Below the pieces are notes generated by a model. The model had not been told where the DNA came from and made no database searches. It saw nothing but the letters and a program-made list of their open reading frames with translations. DNA of 64,000 bases from Streptomyces qinglanensis (GTDB taxonomy: Bacteria > Actinomycetota > Actinomycetes > Streptomycetales > Streptomycetaceae). Position 1 is the stretch's first letter. Each line of letters begins with the position of its first letter. Location: the NCBI RefSeq assembly GCF_900111245.1, contig NZ_FOGO01000004.1, positions 188,496-252,495 of the forward strand, written 5' to 3'. Both the position numbers and the translations under genes were made by a program. Positions 8,716-17,493 of this stretch are shown piece after piece.

Positions 8716-8984
8716 GGCCGGACCGGCGGGGCCGGGTGGACCGGCGAGACGGCCGGCAGCGGTGCGTGCGCCAGTCCCTCGCCCCCAGCAACCCCCGGCC
8801 CACCGGAAGCGGTCGCCCGTGGACGGCGGCGCTGGACCTCGTCATCGCGGCGTCGTACCAGCGCCACCGGCCCGGCGAACTGCCACGGTCAGTCGGAGAA
8901 CGGCTCGATGCCCTTCAGGTCCTCCACGTGGCCGACCGACGCGGAGCCGGGGTCAATTCGGAGCGACGGCCCTCGTGCGGATGC

Positions 8985-9221
8985 TCAAGAGGCAGCCGTT
9001 GAACAGCGATCGAAGCCCCCACTGCGGACCGCCGCGACGAAGTGCCCCCACTGCGGCGCGGGAAGCGTCAGTGCCTGGCCTCCTGGCCCTGCCTTGGTGT
9101 CCCGCACCGTGACGACCCCACCGTGCGCCGGAACGGCGACCTCGACGCACTCGCCCCCATCGCCGTTGCTGTAGCTACTCTTCCGCCAAGCTGCGTTCAA
9201 GTCATACCGGTCGTCTGCCAC
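8985..9221 (-). CDS. DUF397 protein
   Basis: A 78-residue DUF397 protein. The hallmark is WRKSSYSNGDGGECVEVA near the start, followed by VTVRDTKAGPGGQALTLPA and W..FV..VR. These small proteins are encoded next to XRE/DUF5753 regulators in Streptomyces, and the pair is thought to act as a regulator with its antagonist. Here the GTG start overlaps the end of the upstream regulator by 20 bases, so translation is coupled. Confidence 0.9.
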   Translation of the reverse strand: MADDRYDLNAAWRKSSYSNGDGGECVEVAVPAHGGVVTVRDTKAGPGGQALTLPAPQWGHFVAAVRSGGFDRCSTAAS

Positions 9222-10053
9222 TTCGATAGTCCTCTGCAGCTGCTTCGATCAGTGCCAGGGACGCGTCTGGCGGAAGTGCTGCGGCCCTCAAGCGATCGTA
9301 TGCCTTCTGGTACTGCCTCACTGATCCGGGATCTTCCATGGCGTGACCATGGTATGGCCCCTCGGCGTAGACGAGTGGCGGTGCATCAGCGAACTCCAAC
9401 GATGTCAGAGTGACGGTCATCAGTGCTCGAGTCGCGGCATTCCACTGCAGGACCTGTGGAACGATGCGTCGTCGCTTTGCCAATCCGCAAACGTGGTCGA
9501 GTTGCAGGGCCATCGCTTCCGGCTCCAGCAGTGGCTCAGACAGCACGACTTCGTGCATGATCACCCAGTACTCCGGTGTCTTAGGGTTCTCAAAGAGCTC
9601 GGCCCTGGCTTGCCGGGCTCGCACCTTCTCGTCCACCTCTTCCGGTAGATCCTGAGGGTGCGTGGAGCGAATGACCGCCCGCATGTATGCCTCGGTCTGC
9701 AGCAAGCCCGGGACGAGAGTAGGGCTCCACTGATCGATGGAGAGAGCACTGCCTTCGGTTTCCAACACCCGCTCGAAGTATGGGGCGTGCCCCCTGCGCC
9801 GGGCGTTCCGCACATCCTCGCAGCGGCGGCTGAAGAAGCCGTCGGTCTTCAGGACCTTGTCCACGTGCGCGGCGAGGTCCGGCGGCATGCGCCGCTCGCC
9901 GCGTTCGATCTCGCTCAGGTGGCTGTGGCCGTAGAAGCTGCCCTCCACCAGTTGGGGCTGGGTCAGTCCGGCCTGCTCGCGCTTCCAGCGGAGCTCCTTG
10001 CCGTAGAAGGTGGGCACGCCCGCCGAGCCGTCGATGTCCTTGGGTCCTGGCAC
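9202..10053 (-). CDS. XRE-family helix-turn-helix regulator with DUF5753
   Basis: A 283-residue DNA-binding protein. The N-terminal XRE domain (residues about 15-75) reads YGKELRWKREQAGLTQPQLV, then YGHSHLSEIERGERR; the DUF5753 sensing domain follows (WSPTLVPGLLQTEAYMRAVI near 115). It overlaps the DUF397 gene, forming the typical WhiJ-like pair. Base composition is visibly less GC-rich than its neighbours, which suggests more recent acquisition. The GTG start has only a weak ribosome binding site. Its target is probably its own operon or the divergent genes at 10235-10917. Confidence 0.88.
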   Translation of the reverse strand: MPGPKDIDGSAGVPTFYGKELRWKREQAGLTQPQLVEGSFYGHSHLSEIERGERRMPPDLAAHVDKVLKTDGFFSRRCEDVRNARRRGHAPYFERVLETEGSALSIDQWSPTLVPGLLQTEAYMRAVIRSTHPQDLPEEVDEKVRARQARAELFENPKTPEYWVIMHEVVLSEPLLEPEAMALQLDHVCGLAKRRRIVPQVLQWNAATRALMTVTLTSLEFADAPPLVYAEGPYHGHAMEDPGSVRQYQKAYDRLRAAALPPDASLALIEAAAEDYRSGRRPV

Positions 10054-10234
10054 GGTTCACCGCCGAGAGAGTGCTGGCTGTTTTCGCTCGCTGGGGAGCC
10101 ATTCCCGGGGGGTCCGCAATTGGTCGTAGCTGATGGGCAGTTCGCTTGCGGAAGCCCGATCGGCCGCAACGTTACCCGCCCTCCGGCTATTGTGTGGGGT
10201 GTCAGTCACACACTGCTCAAGGAAGGTGCGACAC

Positions 10235-10477
10235 ATGAACGAGTGTGCGTACGGGCGATCGAAAAACGGCGACGAAGGTGAGGCATGCATTGCGGAACTG
10301 GGCGCGGCGCTGCGCGCGCACGGGCTCACGCTGCCGTCCCTCGGCGTCGATCCCGTGACGTATGCCGGACGGCAGCCCCGCCCGCTCGTCTCGCTCGGCA
10401 ACTGCAACGTCGAGACCGCCCGTGCTCTCGCGGCGGTGCTGCGTGCCGCGGCGGGGGAGAGGCAGGCGGGAGGGTGA
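10235..10477 (+). CDS. Small conserved-type protein of unknown function
   Basis: An 80-residue soluble protein (MNECAYGRSKNGDEGEACIA start, then LRAHGLTLPSLGVDPVTYAG). No domain is recognised. The ATG follows AAGGAAGG closely, and its stop codon overlaps the GTG of the ATPase gene (GTGA at 10474-10477). Short proteins of this form are often found before RsbW-like ATPase genes beside XRE/DUF397 loci, so a regulatory role in that set is likely but unproven. Confidence 0.6.
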   Translation: MNECAYGRSKNGDEGEACIAELGAALRAHGLTLPSLGVDPVTYAGRQPRPLVSLGNCNVETARALAAVLRAAAGERQAGG

Positions 10478-10917
10478 GGACCCGGACGTGGCGGATCGCC
10501 GAGGCGCCGCAGCGTCCCGCGCTCTCGCTCGCGCTGCTGGCGCGGGCCGCGGACGTCGGCGCGGTACGGCACCAGGTGGCCGGGCACTGTGCGCAGTGGG
10601 GTGCCCGCAGAGCGGCGGACGCGGTGGCGCTCTGCGTCAGTGAACTGCTCACGAACGTGGTCGTGCACGTGGGGGAGGGGGTTCCGGTGACCGTGCGGAT
10701 CACATGGTGCGGCGGTGAGCGGGTGCGGCTCGCGGTGACCGACCCGGACCCGCGGCCGCTCCCGCTGCTGCTGGCCGCCGCGCCGGAGGCCGAGTCCGGC
10801 AGAGGGGTCGCGCTGGTCGACTCGCTCGCGCTGCGCTGGGGCGTGGAGCAGGGCGCCTACGCGAAGACGGTCTGGTGTGAGCTGGCCTGCGAGAACGAGG
10901 ACCGACGGGGAGAGTAG
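10474..10917 (+). CDS. RsbW-like ATP-binding protein (HATPase_c)
   Basis: A 147-residue GHKL ATPase of the anti-sigma-factor kinase type. The N-box is seen as VALCVSELLTNVVVHV and the G1/G2 region as VTDPDPRP and ESGRGVALVDSLALRWG. Related proteins phosphorylate anti-anti-sigma factors or act as XRE-associated regulators. It is translationally coupled to the small upstream protein and ends just before the tandem TetR operators. It is divergent from the XRE/DUF397 pair. Confidence 0.82.
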   Translation: MRTRTWRIAEAPQRPALSLALLARAADVGAVRHQVAGHCAQWGARRAADAVALCVSELLTNVVVHVGEGVPVTVRITWCGGERVRLAVTDPDPRPLPLLLAAAPEAESGRGVALVDSLALRWGVEQGAYAKTVWCELACENEDRRGE

Positions 10918-10951
10918 ACAGTGTCTACCAATGCCTGGTAGACACTGTCTA
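10915..10951. promoter_or_regulatory. Tandem TetR operators over a leaderless promoter
   Basis: The 16-base arms TAGACAGTGTCTACCA and TGGTAGACACTGTCTA are perfect inverted copies around a 5-base spacer. Each arm contains its own TAGACA-N-TGTCTA palindrome (10915-10927 and 10939-10951). The TAGACA of the first resembles a -35 and that of the second lies at -10 spacing, 18 bases apart, with the TetR ATG at the expected transcription start. A repressor bound here would cover the promoter fully. Confidence 0.75.
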
Positions 10952-11553
10952 TGGATGAACCGAACACGGACGCCGGGCTGCGCGGGCGGCTGGTCCGCGC
11001 AGGGGTCGAACTGGTCGCGGCGGAGGGAGCCCGGGGGGTATCGCTCCGGGAGATCGCCCGGCATGCGGGGGTCTCCCACGGGGCGCCCCGCCGGTACTTC
11101 CCGACGCATCTCGCGCTGCTGTCGGCCATCGCCCGGGAGGGGTTCGGCCAACTGGCGGCCGAGGCGGGGGAGGTGCTGGCCGACCGGCCGCAGGAGACTC
11201 CGCGTGCCCAGCTCGCCGCGCTGGCCCGCAGCTATCTGGCCTTCGCCCGGGACCACCGGGGCATGTACGAGCTGATGTTCCGGCACGACCTGCTGGAGAG
11301 CGGTGAGCTGGGGCTGCGGGAGGTCAGCCTGCCGCTCTTCGAGGTGCTGGTGGACCTCGTCGCGCGTGCGGGCCGGGAGGGCGGGGACGGCCCGGTGGCC
11401 GACCCGCGGGCCCGGGCCGGCGCGCTGTGGGCGAACCTGCACGGGATCGCCCAACTGAGCGCCTGGCGCAGCCTCCCGCTCGCCACCGCGGCCGGGCAGG
11501 ACGAGGTGCTGGACGCGACCCTGGACGCCCACCTCGGCCCGGTGGGCGGGTGA
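10951..11553 (+). CDS. TetR-family transcriptional regulator
   Basis: A 200-residue TetR repressor. The N-terminal helix-turn-helix reads VELVAAEGARGVSLREIARH, then AGVSHGAPRRYFPTHLALLS at residues about 15-55, followed by a helical ligand-binding domain (LAFARDHRGMYELMFRHDLL, as in the TetR_C WHG type). The ATG lies directly at the 3' edge of two operator palindromes with no ribosome binding site, which implies a leaderless transcript and tight autoregulation. Its stop overlaps the start of the MFS pump (GTGA), so regulator and pump are one coupled operon induced by a pump substrate. Confidence 0.9.
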   Translation: MDEPNTDAGLRGRLVRAGVELVAAEGARGVSLREIARHAGVSHGAPRRYFPTHLALLSAIAREGFGQLAAEAGEVLADRPQETPRAQLAALARSYLAFARDHRGMYELMFRHDLLESGELGLREVSLPLFEVLVDLVARAGREGGDGPVADPRARAGALWANLHGIAQLSAWRSLPLATAAGQDEVLDATLDAHLGPVGG

Positions 11554-12983
11554 GCGCGCAGTCGGACCGCCGGGTGCGGGCGCTGACCTTCTTCGGCAGC
11601 GTCACGGGGGCGGCCGTGGTGGCGCTGGACGGCACGGTCCTCACCGTCGCCCAGCCCCGGCTGCAGCAGGAGCTGGGCGCCACGTTCGCGCAGGTGCAGT
11701 GGACGAGCACCGGATATCTGATCGCCGTCGCGAGTCTGCTGGTCTTCGCCGGGCGGCTCGGCGACCGGTACGGGCATCAGCGCCTGTTCGCGCTGGGGAT
11801 GCTCGGCTTCGGGGCCGCCTCGGCGGGGATCGGGCTGTGCGGAAGCATCGGCTGGGTCGTCGCGCTGCGGGTCGTCCAGGGTGTCTTCGGCGCACTGCTG
11901 CAACCCGCCACGCTCGGCATGCTGCGCGCCGCGTTCCCGCCGGAACGCCTCGCGACGCCGATCGCGGTCCGCACCAGCGCGATCGGGCTGGCGGCCGCGT
12001 GCGGGCCGGTGCTCGGCGGGCTGCTCGTCGCGGGACCGGGCTGGCGTGCGGTGTTCCTGCTCAACGTCCCCGCGGCGGCGGTGGGCCCGCTGGTGCTGCT
12101 GGCCGGCCGCCGGGACCGGCCCGAACCGGCTCCGCGCGAAGCCCTCGACCTTCCGGGCGCCTGCCTGCTGGGCGGCGCGCTGCTGGGCCTGGTGCACACG
12201 CTGGTCGTCACCACCCAGGACGGCTGGACGGCGGTGGACGCGTGCCTGGCCGTCGGTGGCGCGGCCGCAGCGGTCGCCTTCATCCGGCACGAACGCCGTG
12301 CAACCCACCCCCTGGTGCCCGCCGGACTGCTGCGTGCGCCCGGGATCGCTCCCGCGCTGGCGCTGCTGGTGGTCTCCTCTGCCGCGCTGTTCGGGACGCT
12401 GTTCGTGGGAACCTTCTTCCTCCAGGACGTCCTCGGTCTCGACCCCTTCGTCTGCGGACTGCGCACGCTGCCGCTCGCCGCCACGATGGTGCTCGGCGCG
12501 CCGCTGTGCGCCGTGCTGCTGCGGCGGTGCGGTCCGCGCCGCACGGCGGGGGCGGGCGCCGCGTCGCTGGCGGCCGGGGTGTGGCTGCTGTCCCGGCTGG
12601 GTGCGGACGCCGGGGCCGGTGCGGTCGGCGTCGCGTTCTTCGCGCTGGGCGCGGGGTTCGCCGCGGTGCTGGTGACGGCCACGTCCGTGGTCGTGGGGCG
12701 GGCTCCGGCCGAACAGGCCGGGGTGGCGGGCGGGGTGAAGCAGACGGCGATGAACGTGGGGCCGACGGCGGGAGTGGCGCTGGCGACGACGCTGCTGGCC
12801 CTCTGGACGCCCGCGCGGGGGGCCGGGGGCGGTGCCGGGTTCCTGGCGGCGATGGGTCCGACGCTGACCGTGCTGGCGCTCCTGGCGGCCACCGGTCTGC
12901 TGTTGGCCGTCCGGCTCGGCCCCGACCGGGGAATTCGTGGTTACCGACGAGTTGACAGTGTTTCTCACCGCGCCCACTCTTAG
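11550..12983 (+). CDS. MFS transporter, DHA2 (14-helix) drug efflux type
   Basis: A 477-residue integral membrane antiporter. Motif A is seen as GRLGDRYGHQRLF and the DHA2 first helix as VVALDGTVLTVAQPRLQQEL; motif C-like AACGPVLGGLLVAGPGWR follows. About 14 hydrophobic helices can be counted. The GTG start overlaps the TetR stop codon by the GTGA arrangement. Its role is export of a toxic compound or self-made metabolite under TetR control; the substrate is unknown. Confidence 0.9.
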   Translation: MSAQSDRRVRALTFFGSVTGAAVVALDGTVLTVAQPRLQQELGATFAQVQWTSTGYLIAVASLLVFAGRLGDRYGHQRLFALGMLGFGAASAGIGLCGSIGWVVALRVVQGVFGALLQPATLGMLRAAFPPERLATPIAVRTSAIGLAAACGPVLGGLLVAGPGWRAVFLLNVPAAAVGPLVLLAGRRDRPEPAPREALDLPGACLLGGALLGLVHTLVVTTQDGWTAVDACLAVGGAAAAVAFIRHERRATHPLVPAGLLRAPGIAPALALLVVSSAALFGTLFVGTFFLQDVLGLDPFVCGLRTLPLAATMVLGAPLCAVLLRRCGPRRTAGAGAASLAAGVWLLSRLGADAGAGAVGVAFFALGAGFAAVLVTATSVVVGRAPAEQAGVAGGVKQTAMNVGPTAGVALATTLLALWTPARGAGGGAGFLAAMGPTLTVLALLAATGLLLAVRLGPDRGIRGYRRVDSVSHRAHS

Positions 12984-13054
12984 CTGCGCCGTGTACATGT
13001 CACCTTCACCCGTAGGGGGTGGTGTCTGTGCCAGACACACACGAGGAGAGACGC

Positions 13055-14176
13055 ATGCGAACTCAGGGGACCGGCACCGGCGTCAGCAGGCGGAGGGTGC
13101 TCGCGGGAGCCGGCGGGGTGGGCGCGGCTGCCGTACTGGGCGGCGTGTCGGTGCCGCAGGCGCTCGCCGCCGGGGTCGACAAGCTGCCGATACCCGACAA
13201 GGCCGAGCTGACCGTGCTGCTCACCGGCGACGCGGGCACCGGCGGGGACGGCCAGTGGCAGGTCGCCGACGCCGCCCGCACAGTGTGCGCACGCCGCGGG
13301 GTGGACCTGGCGATCGGACTCGGCGACAACATCTACGAGAACGGCCCCGAGAGCGACACGGACGACGAGTTCCAGTCCAAGTTCGAACGGCCCAACGCCG
13401 GCATCGACGTGCCCTGGCTGATGGTGCTCGGCAACCACGACACCAGCGGCATCATCCCCGGCAGCGGCGGCTGGCCCTCGCGCGGCGACCACGAGGTCGC
13501 CTACCACGCGCACTCGGCCCGCTGGTACATGCCCGGCCGCTACTACTCGGTCGCCGTGCCCGGCGGTGCCGACGAGCCGGTGGCGGAGTTCTTCGCGATC
13601 GACACCACCCCGCTGGCCTCCTACGTGCTGCAGACCGACCCCGAGTACTACTGGAACGGTCCCTTCGCGCGCGAACAGCGCGCCTGGCTGAAGCAGTCGC
13701 TGGCCGCCTCCCGGGCCCGCTGGAAGTTCGTCTTCGCGCACCACCCGCTGCGCAACAACGGCACGCACCGCAACGCCGGGGAGTACGAGGGCATCTCCTG
13801 CGGCGACTACCTCAGCGGCAAACACGTCAAGGAGCTGTACGAGGACGTCGTGGCCGGGAAGGCGGAGTTCCTGCTCGGCGGGCACGACCACACTCTGCAG
13901 ATCCTGGACACGGCGGCGCGGTACCAGGGCACCCAGCAGATCGTCTGCGGCGCCGCGGCCAAGACCAAGGGCAGGGCGGACGAGCCGAGCAACAAGGCGT
14001 TCTGGGAGGCGTACGACACCCTCGGCTTCATGCTGCTGACCATCAACGCGCAGCAGGTCGTGGTGGACGCCTACACCCTCGAACCGGGCACGGGCGAGCC
14101 CGTCCACGCCTACCGGCACACCCGCACCGACCGGCTGCCCGCCGGGACCGGCGGCCGCGCGGGCGCGGTCGGCTGA
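13055..14176 (+). CDS. Tat-exported metallophosphoesterase, purple acid phosphatase-like
   Basis: A 373-residue phosphatase with a twin-arginine signal (SRRRVLAGAGGVGAAAVLGG) and an AxA-type site near residue 38. Metal-binding motifs of the calcineurin-like fold are in order: GDAG, GDNIYENG, GNHDTSG, FAHHPLRNNGTH and GGHDHTLQ, matching tartrate-resistant acid phosphatase-like enzymes with a two-metal centre. It is probably exported folded and releases phosphate from organic esters. ATG 13055 is chosen over an upstream GTG because GAGGAG lies six bases before it and the Tat motif then sits correctly. A TTGACA at 12952-12957 may be its -35. Confidence 0.88.
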   Translation: MRTQGTGTGVSRRRVLAGAGGVGAAAVLGGVSVPQALAAGVDKLPIPDKAELTVLLTGDAGTGGDGQWQVADAARTVCARRGVDLAIGLGDNIYENGPESDTDDEFQSKFERPNAGIDVPWLMVLGNHDTSGIIPGSGGWPSRGDHEVAYHAHSARWYMPGRYYSVAVPGGADEPVAEFFAIDTTPLASYVLQTDPEYYWNGPFAREQRAWLKQSLAASRARWKFVFAHHPLRNNGTHRNAGEYEGISCGDYLSGKHVKELYEDVVAGKAEFLLGGHDHTLQILDTAARYQGTQQIVCGAAAKTKGRADEPSNKAFWEAYDTLGFMLLTINAQQVVVDAYTLEPGTGEPVHAYRHTRTDRLPAGTGGRAGAVG

Positions 14177-14343
14177 GCGGGGACACGGCGGCCGGCCGGC
14201 TGACCGGCGACACGGCGGGGGTCGGCCGGGAAGGTCATCGCACCAGCTGCGCCACCCGCTCGCCCGCGGAGACTTGGGTGGGGAAGCCCGGTGCCCTCCA
14301 GGGCGATTCACGGACGGTGATCAACTGCCCTTAGATTGTCCGG

Positions 14344-16023
14344 ATGGCAGACGGAACGCGGCCGGTGGCCGCTGCGCGGACAGCGCCCGAGTCCCCGACA
14401 GCCCCCGGCCGGACGGGGCTCGCCCGCTCGTCGCTGCTGATGGCGGCGGGCACCGTCGTCTCGCGGGCCACCGGACTCATCCGGCAGGTGCTGCAGGCAG
14501 CGGCGCTCGGCACCGGACTGTTGGCCAGCACGTACAACACGGCCAACACCGTGCCCACCAGCCTCTACACCCTGCTGATCGGCGGGGCCCTCAACGCCGT
14601 ACTCGTGCCGCAACTCGTGCGGGCGCGCGCCACGCACGCCGACGGCGGCAGGGCGTACGAGCAGCGCCTGGTGACCCTCGTGGTCACCGTGCTCGCACTC
14701 GGCACGGCACTCGCCGTGTGGGCGGCGCCGCAGATCGTGGGCCTCTACATGCGGGACACCCCCGCACAGCACGAGGCGTTCGAGCTGACCGTCGTGTTCG
14801 CCCGCTTCCTGCTGCCGCAGATCTTCTTCTACGGGCTGTTCGCGATCCTCGGCCAGGTCCTCAACGCGCGCGAGAAGTTCGGCGCGATGATGTGGACCCC
14901 GATCCTGAACAACGTCGTCCTCATCGCCATGTTCGGCGTCTACCTGGGCATGATGACGGTCCCCGACCGGGTCGCGGACATCACCGGCACCCAGGTGCGG
15001 CTGCTGGGCCTGGGCACCACCGGGGGGATCGCCCTGCAGGCCCTCGCGTTGGTCCCGTTCGTGCGCGCCGCCGGATTCCGCTTCCGGCCGCGCTTCGACT
15101 GGCGCGGCACCGGGCTGGGCCGCAGCGCGCACGCCGCCAAGTGGACACTGCTGTTCGTGCTGGCCAACCAGGTCGCGCTCACCGTCGTCACCAACTACGC
15201 CAACGCCGCCGACCAGGCGCTTCCCGACGCGGGCGCCGGATACTCCGCCTACACCTACGCGCAGACGATCTGGATGCTGCCGCAGTCCATCGTGACCGTC
15301 TCGCTGGTGACAGCGCTGCTGCCCCGGATGAGCCGCGCGGTGGCCGAGGGGCGGCACGCGGACCTGCGCGCCGATCTGGCCCGCGGGCTCCGGCTCACCG
15401 GCGCCGCCATCGTCCCCACCGCCTTCCTCTTCCTCGCCCTCGGCCCGCAGATCGCCGCGCTGCTGTTCGCACACGGCGCCGCGGACGCCGAATCGGCCCG
15501 GCCCCTGGGGCAGATGCTCCAGGCGTTCGGACTCGGCCTGATCCCCTTCTCCGCGCAGTATCTGCTGCTGCGCGGCTTCTACGCCTTCGAGGACACCCGC
15601 ACCCCCTTCTGGACGGCGGCGTTCATCGCGGCCGTGAACATCGCCCTGGCCACCGGCTGCCATCTGCTGCTGCCGCCCCGCTGGGCGGTGACCGGCATGG
15701 CCGCCGGGTACGCACTGGCCTACGCCGCCGGACTGCTGCTCACGCTCCGGCTGCTGCGCCGCAGACTGTCCGGCCCGCTCGACGCCTCGAGAGGACTGGC
15801 GCGGGCGTACGGAAAGGTGGCCCTCGCGTCGGCCGTGGCCGCGGGGCTCGGCTGGGCGGCGGCGGACGCGGTGCGGCGCACCCTCGGCGGGGGCACGCTG
15901 CCCGCGGCGCTGTCGCTGGCGGCCGGCGTCCTCGCGCTGGCCGTCGGCTACGCCGTGCTGGGGCGGCTGCTGGGGGTGCCGGAGCTGCGGACCCTGCCGG
16001 GCCGCTCCCGCCGGACCCGGTGA
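14344..16023 (+). CDS. murJ: MurJ-type lipid II flippase (MviN family)
   Basis: A 559-residue membrane protein of the MurJ/MviN family, which flips lipid II to the outer face of the membrane for peptidoglycan synthesis. The first helix SLLMAAGTVVSRATGLIRQV, the following LLASTYNTANTVPTSLYTLL, and FARFLLPQIFFYGLFAILGQ are diagnostic; 13-14 helices are visible. Streptomycetes usually have more than one MurJ-like gene, so this may be a paralogue of the essential copy. TAGATT at 14332-14337 is a likely -10 directly before the ATG, which has no ribosome binding site, so it is probably leaderless. Confidence 0.88.
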   Translation: MADGTRPVAAARTAPESPTAPGRTGLARSSLLMAAGTVVSRATGLIRQVLQAAALGTGLLASTYNTANTVPTSLYTLLIGGALNAVLVPQLVRARATHADGGRAYEQRLVTLVVTVLALGTALAVWAAPQIVGLYMRDTPAQHEAFELTVVFARFLLPQIFFYGLFAILGQVLNAREKFGAMMWTPILNNVVLIAMFGVYLGMMTVPDRVADITGTQVRLLGLGTTGGIALQALALVPFVRAAGFRFRPRFDWRGTGLGRSAHAAKWTLLFVLANQVALTVVTNYANAADQALPDAGAGYSAYTYAQTIWMLPQSIVTVSLVTALLPRMSRAVAEGRHADLRADLARGLRLTGAAIVPTAFLFLALGPQIAALLFAHGAADAESARPLGQMLQAFGLGLIPFSAQYLLLRGFYAFEDTRTPFWTAAFIAAVNIALATGCHLLLPPRWAVTGMAAGYALAYAAGLLLTLRLLRRRLSGPLDASRGLARAYGKVALASAVAAGLGWAAADAVRRTLGGGTLPAALSLAAGVLALAVGYAVLGRLLGVPELRTLPGRSRRTR

Positions 16024-16083
16024 CCGTACGGTGGTGCCGACAGGGCCGGAGAGGCGCCGAGTTGTGGGACCGGAAGGGCCGAG

Positions 16084-17049
16084 ATGACCGCAGAACTTCC
16101 CCTCGCCGTGCTGGGCGAGTGCGTCGCCGACGCGTTCGTGACCGAGCCGCGCAGCTCCGGGGGCGCCGCCCCGGCGCCGCTCGCGCTGGACGTCTTCCCC
16201 GGCGGCGGGCCCGCCAACACGGCCGTGGCGCTGGCCCGGTTGGGCACCCCGACCCGGTTCCTGGGGCGGCTCTCGCACGACGTCTTCGGACGGCTGTTCG
16301 CCTCCCGGCTTGCGGAGTCCGGCGTCGACCTGGGCCACGCGGTCCGTGCGGCGTCCGAACCCAGCACCCTGGCCGTGGCGGATCTGGCCGAGGACGGCAG
16401 CGCCGACTACTCCTTCCACGCGCAGCGGACAGCCGACTGGCAGTGGACCGACGCCGAACTCACCGCCGCCACCGCCGATCCCGTCGCCTGTCTGCACACC
16501 GGCTCACTCGCGCTGGTCCGGCAGCCCGGCGCGGCGGCCGTCGAACGGCTGCTGGCGGACATCCGCGAGCGGGCCACCGTCTCCGTCGATCCCAACGTCC
16601 GGCCGCTGCTCGTCGAGCCCGCCGACTACCGTGCGGCGCTGCCCCGCTGGTGCGCGGCGGCCGACATCCTGCGGCTGTCCGACGACGACCTGGCCCACCT
16701 GCGGCCCGGCGCCACTCCGGAGGAGGGGGCCGACGCCTTCCACGCGGACGGCGTGCCGCTGGTCGTGGTCACCCTCGGCGCCGAGGGCGTGCTGGCCTCG
16801 CTGGACGGGATGCGCGTCCGGGTCCCGACCCCGCCCACGCCGGTCGTGGACACGGTCGGTGCGGGTGACTCGTTCATGGCGGGCTTCCTGCACGCCCTGC
16901 GGACCGCCGGGGCGCTCGGCGGCAGACTGGACGGCCTCACCGGGCAGCAGGTCACCGAGGCGCTGGAGTTCGGCGTCCGGGTGGCCGCCGCGGTCGTCTC
17001 GGTGCGCGGCGCCAACCCGCCCTGGGCGGCCGACCTGGCGGCGGACTGA
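16084..17049 (+). CDS. PfkB-family carbohydrate kinase (fructokinase-like)
   Basis: A 321-residue ribokinase-fold sugar kinase. The first PfkB signature is GGGPANTAVALARLGTPTRF and the second is DTVGAGDSFMAGFLHAL near residue 255, where the Asp of GAGDS is the catalytic base. The pattern best fits fructokinase, but the sugar is not certain. GGAAGG precedes the ATG at a good distance, 60 bases after murJ, so the two may be cotranscribed. It is convergent with the Nudix gene with a single base between stop codons. Confidence 0.88.
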   Translation: MTAELPLAVLGECVADAFVTEPRSSGGAAPAPLALDVFPGGGPANTAVALARLGTPTRFLGRLSHDVFGRLFASRLAESGVDLGHAVRAASEPSTLAVADLAEDGSADYSFHAQRTADWQWTDAELTAATADPVACLHTGSLALVRQPGAAAVERLLADIRERATVSVDPNVRPLLVEPADYRAALPRWCAAADILRLSDDDLAHLRPGATPEEGADAFHADGVPLVVVTLGAEGVLASLDGMRVRVPTPPTPVVDTVGAGDSFMAGFLHALRTAGALGGRLDGLTGQQVTEALEFGVRVAAAVVSVRGANPPWAADLAAD

Positions 17050-17050
17050 G

Positions 17051-17458
17051 TCACAGCACCAGCGGGAGGACGTGGTTCCGGACGGCCGGGGCCAGATTGA
17101 GCTCCGGGGAGACCGCCGCGCCGGTCCAGCGAAGCGCGGCGATCTCGGCGGCCGGCACGGGTCGTCCGACCAGGTCGGCCCGGAAGACCACCAGCCGCAT
17201 CGGCACGCCCTCCAGCGCCGCCGTCGCCCGTACCTCGGTGAGCGGGGTGGCGGACGACGGCGCGACGCCCAGTTCCTCGCGCAGTTCGCGCTCCAGCGCG
17301 GCGCGCAGGCTCTCGCCGGGCTCCGGCTTGCCGCCGGGCAGATAGAACAGGTCGGGCGCGGCGTGCTTGCTCACCACGAGCAGCCGCCCCCGCTCGACGA
17401 CGGCCGCCGCCGCGACGACGAGTTCGGCGGCGGTCTCCCCGACGGCTCCGGTATGCAT
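17051..17458 (-). CDS. Nudix hydrolase
   Basis: A 135-residue pyrophosphohydrolase. The complete Nudix box is present, GKPEPGESLRAALERELREE then LGV (G-x5-E-x7-REL-x-EE-x-G-V), with the preceding LFYLPGGK. The start ATGCAT at 17458 gives the usual family length; the frame stays open upstream but that is non-coding extension. It lies in the same direction as, and 35 bases after, the KAS III-like gene. The substrate is unknown. Confidence 0.88.
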   Translation of the reverse strand: MHTGAVGETAAELVVAAAAVVERGRLLVVSKHAAPDLFYLPGGKPEPGESLRAALERELREELGVAPSSATPLTEVRATAALEGVPMRLVVFRADLVGRPVPAAEIAALRWTGAAVSPELNLAPAVRNHVLPLVL

Positions 17459-17493
17459 GGGGCCGATCCTGCCAGTCGCCGCCGGAGACGCCG

